64,000 nucleotides of DNA from Ovis canadensis (lineage: Eukaryota > Chordata > Mammalia > Artiodactyla > Bovidae), in contig NC_091247.1 of the NCBI RefSeq assembly GCF_042477335.2, positions 4,424,501 to 4,488,500 of the forward strand, read 5' to 3'. The notes below the pieces were generated by a model. The model did no database searches and was not told the origin of the DNA. It worked only from the letters and a program-made list of their open reading frames with translations. Every line of letters begins with the position of its first letter. The stretch's first letter is position 1. Shown piece after piece: positions 57,001-64,000 of this stretch. The position numbers and the translations under genes were made by a program.

Positions 57001-57078
57001 CCTCCCCTGACCCACCCAACTCCCAAAGATCGCAGTAGAAAACAAAACACGCAGAAAACAACGGCCTAAGAATCACAG

Positions 57079-57649
57079 ATGGTGACTGCAGCCAGGAGAT
57101 TAAAAGACGCTTACTCCTTGGAAGAAAATTTATGGCCAATCTAGATAGCATATTGCAAAGCAGAGACATTACTTGGCCAACAAAGGTCCGTCTACTCAAG
57201 GCCATGGTTTTTCCAGGGGTCATGTATGGATGTGAGAGTTGGACTGTGAAGAAAGCTGAGCGCCGAAGAATTGATGCTTTTGAACTGTGGTGTTGGAGAA
57301 GACTCTTGAGAGTCCCTTGGACTGCAAGGAGATCCAACCAGTCCATTCTGAAGGAGATCAACCCTAGGATTTCTTTGGCAGGAATGATGCTAAAGCTGAA
57401 GCTCCAGTAGTTTGGGCACCTCATGCGAAGAGTTGACTCATTGAAAAAGACTTTGATGCTGGGAGGGATTGGGGGCAGGAGGAGAAGGGGACGACAGAGG
57501 ATGAGATGGCTGGATGGCATCACTGACTCGATGGACGTGAGTCTGAGTGAACTCCGGGAGTTGGTGATGGACAGGGAGGCCTGGCGTGCTGCGATTCATG
57601 GGGTCGCAAAGAGTCGGACACGACTGAGCCACTGAACTGAACTGAACTG
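57079..57649 (+). mobile_element. BovB LINE 3' part with target-site duplication
   Basis: 5'-truncated BovB flanked by exact 11-bp repeats 'aagaatcacag' (57068-57078 and 57650-57660). The C-terminal frame is largely open, with one TAG at about 57408. Its end lies only about 50 bp from the TTF1 promoter core. Confidence 0.97.
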
Positions 57650-57660
57650 AAGAATCACAG

Positions 57661-57796
57661 CCTGGAGCAGGCCAGCATGCTGTCATGGCAACGCGTTGCT
57701 GGAGGGCGGGACGGAAGTGACGCACGGCGATATCCGCTTCCACGACACCGGCACTTCCGGATTGGAAGGCAAGGGGACGACGCGTTTGGCCCGTAG
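57661..57796 (+). promoter_or_regulatory. TTF1: TTF1 promoter and probable non-coding exon 1
   Basis: This is a GC-rich, CpG-bearing, TATA-less block. It holds two ETS-type sites in opposite orientation ('cggaagtga' at 57712-57720 and 'cacttccgg' at 57752-57760), a 'tgacgca' CRE/AP-1-like motif at about 57718 and a perfect 12-bp palindrome GCAACGCGTTGC (57688-57699). CCCGTAG followed by GTGAGAG at 57797 is a good splice donor and probably ends the untranslated exon 1. The start site cannot be fixed from sequence alone. Confidence 0.65.
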
Positions 57797-58734
57797 GTGA
57801 GAGTGCTTTTCAGTTGTTCCGGTTTTTTTCCCCCAGTGATCGTATCTGAACCGAGCTGTTTATGGCCGCTTGTCCTCATCTCCGCAGAGGCCTGCGTTGG
57901 ACCCAGGTCCCCAGGGATGGACGTGGTGCCTGTTTTCTCGCAGCCGCTCCAGGCCCTTCCACGCGGGAACTTTCGTTTTTTGTTTTTTTCCTTCCTATCA
58001 GCCCCGGAATGCCCATCCCGGGGCCGAGCGGGGTCTTCATGGAACCCCAGAGTGGGGAAGGAATCCAGGACCAGGCTTGGGCACGTCCCTGCAGGGCAGG
58101 AAGTGGTCTATTCCGAATATAAATAGGGATAAATGCATATCCAGGGAACCGTTTGGGAAACAAACAGGACGAGGAGACCGCAGCCCTTGGGTGGCCGGTT
58201 ACGTCCCTCCGGAGCTAAGTGCCATCGGGGAAACAGCTGGATTGTTGAGAAACCCTGTAAGGAGGAAGCGGGACCCAGGAGGAATTAGAGGAAGTGATTT
58301 TCAAACTTAAGACTAGTTATAGAAAGGTAACGCAGAGGGGAAAGCATTCCTGGGAGAATGAGATGCTTTTGTAAATCCCCTGATAAAGATACATGGTATA
58401 TTCTGGGGACTTAAAGAAGACAGGATGTCTGAAACCCACAGAAAAATGAGAGGTGGAGAGGTGGTCTTGGAGCAGACTAAATCATAAAGGGAATGGTAGA
58501 TCTGTAAGGATTTGGGATTCTGTCTTAAGAATCATGGAGAGGCCATTAAAAAAAAAGGGGGGGGGGGTTTAGTGGGAAGTGACCCTGTATATAAAAGGTT
58601 GTGCTGAGTTCAAGAAACCAGAAGGAGCAACATACAAGGTATTTACCAAAAAGAAAGAAAGAAACAGATGGAAGGTAAACGAATATTTAAAAGAATTATC
58701 TGCTCTGTTCATTGTTATTAAGAGAGCTTGAGAG

Positions 58735-59045
58735 AATTCTCTGGTAGTCCAGTGGTTAGGACACCATGCTTGCACTGCAGGGGACACAGGTTTGATCCCT
58801 GATCAGGGTGGCTCAGCTGGTAAAGAGTCCACATGCAATGTGGGAGACCTGGGTTCAATTCCTGGGTTGGGAAGATCCCCTGGAGAAGGAAAAAGGCTAC
58901 GCACTCCAGTATTCTGGCCTGGAGAATTCCATGGGTTGTATAATTCATGGGATCACAAGAGTTGGACGGGACTGAGCGACTTTCACTTTCAGGGAAGTAA
59001 GATCCCACAAGTTGTGTGGTTTGGCAAAAAAAAAAAAAAAAAAGA
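58735..59045 (+). mobile_element. Bov-tA SINE inserted in a tRNA-derived SINE
   Basis: The outer SINE begins 'gagaattctctggtagtcca' and reads to 'gatccctgatcagg' (58807). A complete Bov-tA runs to 'gactttcactttc' (58991). The outer SINE then resumes with 'agggaagtaagatcccacaa' and a poly(A). Confidence 0.88.
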
Positions 59046-59462
59046 AATTTTGCTGTGAAGGGGAGGAAAGAGAATAGCTAGGTGGGACTTTGGGTTTGGA
59101 GGATAGTGGCATCCTTGTTTTTTGTTTTAAGTTAGAAAATAGTCTGAAGATTGTTGGACTTTGCTGGAAGGGATCCAGTGCAGGAGGCAGAAGGGGAGAG
59201 ACTGGGTAGCTGATGGGTCACCGTCTCTCTGAGGAGGAGGAGGAGGAGGTTGGGACGCAGCACACAGGGAAGAAATGGTCTCTGACAGAAGAAACACTTC
59301 CTTTGCAGCAGCAAGAGGGGAGGAGAACAGGGAAATGCAGGCAAACATGTTAGATTTGGGGGGGACATATTTCTTAGCTAATGTGTGTAAGGGTGTGAGG
59401 TCAGAGGCAAGTTAATCTACTTCAGGTCGGGGTGAAGGATGAAATTTTGTAGCTTGTTGAGA

Positions 59463-59688
59463 GTTTGTGTGTGCTAAATCATTTCAGTCGTGTCCAACTC
59501 TTGTGACCCCATGGACTGTACCCTGCCAGGCTCCTCTATCCATGGGATTCTCCAGGCAAGAATACTGGAGTGGGTTGCCATGCCCTCCTCCAGGGGATCT
59601 TCCCAACCCAGGGATCGAACCGGTATCTCTTATATCTCCTGCATTGGTAGGTGGGTTCTTTACCACTAGCGCCACCTGGGAAGATTTG
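59463..59688 (-). mobile_element. Bov-tA SINE
   Basis: 'gctaaatcatttcagtcgtg', 'gttgccatgccctcctccag', 'ccactagcgccacctgggaa'. Confidence 0.94.
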
Positions 59689-60164
59689 AAATAACCATTT
59701 CAAGAAGAGTAGGCAAGTGAGCCTTCCGGACACTGTTGTTCTCAGAAAATGTAAGAACACAAGCCACATGTGTCATTTAAAATTTCCTACGTTAAAAAAA
59801 CATAAAAAGGAAAGAAAATTAGGAATGCACATACTGAACAATATCCAAACCATCATTTCATCGTGAAAGCAGTAAACAACAGTATGGGGGAGCTATTTCT
59901 CTGTCTGTTCCAAGTCTTTGAAATGCAGTGTGTATTTACGCTTAGACGCAGTTTGGCCTAACCACGTTTAAGCACTCAGCAGCTCGTGCGGCTCGTGGCT
60001 GCCGTATTGGACAGCGCAGAACTAGAGAGACAGGGCTCAGCTGCTGGTCACTGCTTGGGTCCCAGCTGTAGTCAGCAGCCAAGGGCTTAAAGCAGTGCCC
60101 ATCTGCCCAGTTGTGAGTTTTTTCCTCCGAATGTTCTTAACAGTTCCAGGGCAACCAAAGAGAA

Positions 60165-60265
60165 GGCATTAATTCATTCTCAAAATGTATTTATTGGATT
60201 TCTCCTGTGAACCAGGCACTGTGCTAGACGCTGGGGTCTGGTGGTGGAAGAGACAGCCAAAGCCC
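60165..60265 (-). mobile_element. L2 LINE 3' end
   Basis: 'aaaatgtatttattggattt' and 'aggcactgtgctagacgctg' are the reverse L2 3' end. Confidence 0.75.
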
Positions 60266-60504
60266 GCTGGGCCTTCTCTGAACAGGCCATCGAGTTGTGG
60301 CCGTTACACTGCTTACAGCTGAGGTCTCAGAGAGTCAGAGATGGGTGTCCATGTATCTCTGAGTGACGCCAGGAAGAGAGGCCTCCACCAAAGCTGGTGC
60401 CTCCGTTGAAGGTATAATCGTGAGGCTGGGGATTTGGCTTTTAGTCTGATCAGTCCACATGTTTGTCATTCCCGGACCTTCCAGCTACACAATTCTTTTT
60501 TTTT

Positions 60505-60748
60505 CTAATTTATTTATATTTGGCTGCTGCAGGGGCTTTCTCTAGTTGTGGCGAGCAGGGGCTGCTCCTGGGTGCGGGGCACAGGCTTCTCACCGGGGGG
60601 CTTCTCTTGTTGCAGAGCAGAGCACAGGCTCTAGAGTGCAGGCCCAGTTGCTCCGCAGTGTGTGGGTTCTTCCTGGACCGGGGATTGAGTTCAGGTCCGC
60701 TGCCTTGGTGGGGGGACTCTTACCCTCTGGACCACCAGGAAAGCCCCA
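60505..60748 (-). mobile_element. Artiodactyl tRNA-derived SINE
   Basis: 'taatttatttatatttggct', 'ggctctagagtgcaggccca', 'ctctggaccaccaggaaagc'. Confidence 0.9.
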
Positions 60749-60911
60749 CAACTCTTACAGCTTCCTTACTACCTGGGAAAAGTAGGCGCCTTCTGTAGAA
60801 AATGTGCTCAGCGTTCCGAATTGAAAGACCATTGATACAGAGAGATCTCCAGAATCTGTTGTTAAATGAAAATCGCAAAATGCAGATCATAAAATACAGA
60901 CACCGTGTGAG

Positions 60912-61138
60912 GGGCTTCCCAGGTGGCGCCAGTGATAAAAACCCCGCCTGCCAACGCTGGAGACAGAGGAGATGCAGGCTGGATTCCTGGGTGGGGAAGA
61001 TCCCCTGGAGGCGGGGACGACAGTCCAGTCCAGTGTTCTTGCCTGGAGAATCCCATGGATGGAGGAGCCTGGCGGGCTACAGTCCAGAGGGTCACAAAGA
61101 GCCAGACACAACCAAAGTGACTTAGCACTCACGCACCT
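60912..61138 (+). mobile_element. Bov-tA SINE
   Basis: 'gggcttcccaggtggcgcca', 'ggctggattcctgggtgggg', 'gccagacacaaccaaagtga'. Confidence 0.94.
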
Positions 61139-61317
61139 TCTGTGTGAGAAAGGAGGAGGGATATGCATAGATTACTCTGATGTTTGAACCGTGTAAACAT
61201 ATTTCCTACTTACAGAGAAGTAAAATCTTAAAAATTGAAACCCAGAAGCGGTACAGAGCAAGGAAAGTTATGACATGTTTGTAAAATTATATTTTCAACC
61301 CTGTCTTTTGTGAAGTG

Positions 61318-61540
61318 GGCTTCCCTGGTGGCTCAGAGGTTAAAGCGTCTGCCTCCAATTCGGGAGACCCGGTTTTGATCCCTGGGTTGGGAAGATCCCC
61401 TGGAGAAGGAAATGGTAACCCACTCTGGTATTCTTGCCTGGAGAATCCCATGGACAGAGAAGCCTGGTAGGCTACAGTCCACGGGGTCGCAAAGAGTCGG
61501 ACACGACTGAGCGACTTTAACTTCACCTTCACCTTCTGTG
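61318..61540 (+). mobile_element. Bov-tA SINE
   Basis: 'ggcttccctggtggctcaga', 'gacccggttttgatccctgg', 'gtcggacacgactgagcgac'. Confidence 0.96.
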
Positions 61541-62042
61541 AAGTACATTTCTGTTCCTGTACTCAACCTCCAGAGTGCACGTGCTCTGTATAAGAAATGA
61601 CTTGGGGGCCTTATTAAACTTCATTCCAACTGACTGCAGAACTTGGGCTCTTCTTTGACCCACTAATAAGGCCCATTCAGCCTCTTTCTCAAAGAGATAA
61701 TCTTTTAGTTTGAGGTCAGTGGTTGCCTGCTGTCCTCGCTGTGAACCACAGCTGGGCTAAATGCTGTAAAAGAGAAGTAGTTTGCTGTGAAAGTATATTG
61801 TCTGGGGAATAGACAAAGCCCAAGGGATCAGGAAAACTTTCTTTTCTGTCTTTCTCTTTTGTAGATACTTAGTACATTTATATCCTTCATTTGCTTGTTT
61901 TTAACACAAGTGAAAGCAGCCTTTGCCCTTGTTCTGCCCCTTGCTTTATAAAGTGAACTATTTAAGGCATTCAAGTAAGCATAGACAAAAATATAACAAA
62001 CACCCATGTACTCATCACTCCAGTTAAGAAATAAAAGACTAC

Positions 62043-62170
62043 AGGGGCTTCCCTGGCAGTCCAGTGGTTAAGACTCTGCACTCCCACTGCAGGGACCAAG
62101 GGTGGATCCCTGGTTACAGAACTGAAATCCCACGTGCAGTCGTAGGGCGTGGCTTAAAAAAAAAAGGAAG
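62043..62170 (+). mobile_element. Artiodactyl tRNA-derived SINE, short
   Basis: 'gggcttccctggcagtccag', 'ctgcactcccactgcaggga', 'gcttaaaaaaaaaaggaaga'. Confidence 0.9.
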
Positions 62171-62304
62171 AGAAAGAAAACTTTACAGATATGACAATTA
62201 GGATTGTCCCTAATCCCTGATTTGCCAGTTTACTGTGTTTATAGTTTTGCCACATATATATCCATTCAGAAAAGGTACATGAAACTGTTTTTGTGTTTTA
62301 AATG

Positions 62305-62512
62305 TAACATATATGGTTGTTATTTAGTCTGACTCTTTGCAAACCCATGGACCTTAGCCCACCAGGCTCCTCTGTCCATGGGATTTCCCAGGCAAGGATA
62401 CTGGGTGGGTTGCCATTCCCTTCTCCAGGGGATCTTCCTGACCCAAGGATCAAACCTGCGTCTCTTGCTTAGCAAGTGGATTCTTTACCACTGAGCCACC
62501 TGGGAACCATAA
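62305..62512 (-). mobile_element. Bov-tA SINE
   Basis: 'ttatttagtctgactctttg', 'ttgccattcccttctccagg', 'ccactgagccacctgggaac'. Confidence 0.93.
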
Positions 62513-63054
62513 TGTGTATATTTTTTTACTGTAGTATACATGGTATCATAATGCATATGTTCTTTTAAAGTTTTCTTGAAGAAGCGATGTTCAAGCCAAG
62601 CTCTGAAAGATAAAAGGAGGCAGGAGGCAGGGAGGGGTGGGAGGCAGTGGAGAGCATCCTGGAGAGAGGAAATCGTGTTTCATCAGACTTTGAGCCAAGG
62701 AGAGGATTGGAGCATGTTTGGGGAGCCAAAGAAAGAAAAAGAAAAGGGCATGTTTGGCTGGAACACAAAAGAGAGGTGAAGAGGAGGGAGAACAAGGGCC
62801 TGATCACGCCACAGCATTGTTCTCAGCTAACTGGTTCTTTTTCCTATATCATAAAGGCAGTGGAAGCAGACAAGAGAATTATAGTGAGCTTGCTGTGCAT
62901 TTGGAATAATAGGAAATTTGTAATCATGACTCCAGGCTTATCATTTGTCATGCAGTTTCATCTTTCTGTGATTTTGTTTTCTTTCCTCTGAGGCTAACGT
63001 ATAAAATGCTCTGCAAAAATAAACTGTGTTGTTAAGTTCCCCTACAGGAGTAAA

Positions 63055-64000
63055 ATGGAAGGAAAATCAAGCCGCTTGGAAACCCAAACTCCTGTTTTCG
63101 TGAAGAAAAAGGCTAAGCATTCTAAACATAAGGACAGACACCGGAGGCATTCCCAGGAGAGTTTCAGAGCCGCCCCCCTGGCAAGTGAGCAGCGCGACAT
63201 AACGGAGAGTAAGAAAAAGAGAAAGGACAGACAGCGTCTCGTTTCCTCTCCTTTGAAGAAATCAGAAATCTGCGATGAGACCGAAATGGCCACACCTAAA
63301 CCCAAAAAGAAGAAAAAGAGAAGAAAAAGTGCTTTGGGAGTCGACGAGGAAACAGGTGTTGCGTATGTCCTGGTGGATAAAGAAAATATTGAGAACACAC
63401 CAAAGAATTTCAGGAGTGATGTGGATGTCGTTTACGTTGATGCAAGCAAGGAGCAGAAGTCGACAGAACAGCCTGAAGTAGATGAACCCCATTCAGTTCC
63501 CAAGCCACGTGAAAACACATCCGAGGAACTGCACGGTGAAGTTCAGAAGAAGAAGAAGAAGAAGAAGAAGAAGCATAAAAAACGTCAGAGGGAAGTTGAA
63601 TCCTGGGACGCTGTCCAGGAAAGTCGGGGTGCAAGCATTGCCCTGCCCAGGGCTGCCTCCCAGGACAAGAAACCGCAGCCTCAAGTGGACCAAGAGGATG
63701 GAATCGTGCGACTCTCAGTGTCTGCAGGTCACAGCAAGTCCAGGAAAAGGAAGAGGAAGCATCCAGATCCCCCAGAATTCGAGGCCTTGGCTGCACCCGA
63801 GAGGGCTGAGCGCGTGTACTTGGAGGGATCCCGAGTGGCAGACGAGGTCGAGACTGCAGGAGCCAGTGAGGACTCCAGCGGCCTCAAGAAAAAGTCTAAG
63901 AAAAGGAAGCGAAGATCTCTTGAGAGCACCGTGGAGCCTGGTGATTTTTCAGTGCCCAGGAGGAACTCTGAGGACACGCCTCTTGATTCCCTGGAAGGTA
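63055..64000 (+). CDS. TTF1: TTF1, first coding exon (5' part, runs off the window)
   Basis: Encodes the first 315 residues of transcription termination factor 1, the nucleolar protein that binds Sal-box terminators downstream of rRNA genes, stops RNA polymerase I and recruits chromatin remodellers. The exon begins at 63048 after a pyrimidine-rich acceptor; the ATG has A at -3 and G at +4. I recognise it from human TTF1: MEGKSSRLETQTPVFVKKK at the start, SSPLKKSEICDETE (residues 64-77), VDEETGVAYVLVDKENIENT (96-115) and an EFEALAAPE unit (241-249). This is the N-terminal regulatory domain: highly charged, with Lys/Arg clusters (53-57, 82-91, 165-177, 229-235, 278-287) likely serving nuclear/nucleolar targeting. 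The C-terminal Myb-like DNA-binding region lies beyond the edge. A run of nine AAG codons encodes Lys 165-173. Confidence 0.95.
   Translation, partial: MEGKSSRLETQTPVFVKKKAKHSKHKDRHRRHSQESFRAAPLASEQRDITESKKKRKDRQRLVSSPLKKSEICDETEMATPKPKKKKKRRKSALGVDEETGVAYVLVDKENIENTPKNFRSDVDVVYVDASKEQKSTEQPEVDEPHSVPKPRENTSEELHGEVQKKKKKKKKKHKKRQREVESWDAVQESRGASIALPRAASQDKKPQPQVDQEDGIVRLSVSAGHSKSRKRKRKHPDPPEFEALAAPERAERVYLEGSRVADEVETAGASEDSSGLKKKSKKRKRRSLESTVEPGDFSVPRRNSEDTPLDSLEG
63547..63573 (+). repeat. TTF1: (AAG)9 codon run inside TTF1
   Basis: Nine identical AAG codons encode nine lysines, followed by CAT AAA AAA. A pure trinucleotide run can change length without shifting the frame. Confidence 0.95.

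Larger units (their letters stand above)
57797..63047 (+). other. TTF1: TTF1 intron 1 (inferred)
   Basis: Bounded by GTGAGAG at 57797 and the acceptor 'gttcccctacag' ending at 63047. It holds SINEs (listed separately) and non-repetitive stretches at 57800-58730, 59050-59460, 59700-60160, 61540-62040 and 62510-63040. In these, no exon was recognised. The donor assignment is the weaker of the two ends. Confidence 0.6.

Noticed and set aside
56286..57649. Possible functional reverse-transcriptase gene upstream of TTF1
   Set aside because: Both BovB pieces are 3' fragments that lack the RT catalytic motifs altogether.

Overview
This window is vertebrate nuclear DNA from a ruminant, most likely cattle or another bovid. 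The evidence is the repeat content: many 5'-truncated BovB (RTE-class) LINE copies ending in ACTGA/CTGAA tails, dozens of Bov-A/Bov-tA SINEs and other artiodactyl tRNA-derived SINEs, plus older mammalian L1, L2, MIR and MER5-like remnants. There are no bacterial-type gene arrays or operons. Almost all short open frames here are repeat-derived or chance frames. Repeat families are named from memory of their consensus sequences; no database was searched.

Only two protein-coding genes are recognised, arranged head to head near the right end. (1) CFAP77 (formerly C9orf171, a ciliary/flagellar axoneme protein) lies on the minus strand. Its first coding exon is at 52593-52787, inside a CpG-rich block (about 51.8-53.15 kb), followed by a GTGAGG splice donor. 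Everything to the left (1-52592) is then best read as part of its first intron; no further CFAP77 exon was recognised. (2) TTF1 (RNA polymerase I transcription termination factor) lies on the plus strand. It has a GC-rich, TATA-less promoter and probable non-coding exon 1 at about 57.66-57.80 kb, an intron to 63047, and the large first coding exon from 63055 running off the right edge. From memory, the same TTF1/CFAP77 divergent order occurs at human 9q34.13, with BARHL1 beyond CFAP77.

Layout: 0-20 kb is old L1/L2/MIR sequence peppered with SINEs and BovB ends, with a non-repetitive GC-rich block near 3.2-3.6 kb that looks conserved. At 20.8-24.3 kb two BovB elements are nested, and the younger one keeps a reverse-transcriptase frame interrupted by a single stop. 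At 24.3-35 kb there is an L1 3' end, two old LTR-like elements split by SINEs, and more BovB ends. At 35.1-37.2 kb is a long repeat-poor stretch with homeodomain-type TAAT motifs, a good candidate for conserved regulatory DNA. At 40.3-41.7 kb is a roughly 1.4 kb (TGGA)n array. At 43-50 kb unique sequence carries a 115-bp segment present twice about 930 bp apart. At 51.8-57.8 kb are the two promoters, separated by about 4.9 kb that has been enlarged by three BovB copies.

No new gene system was found. The best leads are regulatory (an RFX X-box-like motif upstream of CFAP77, paired ETS sites and a palindrome at TTF1, candidate conserved intronic elements), structural (tetranucleotide array, inverted BovB pair) and evolutionary (a nearly intact BovB frame, a lysine-codon run in TTF1).
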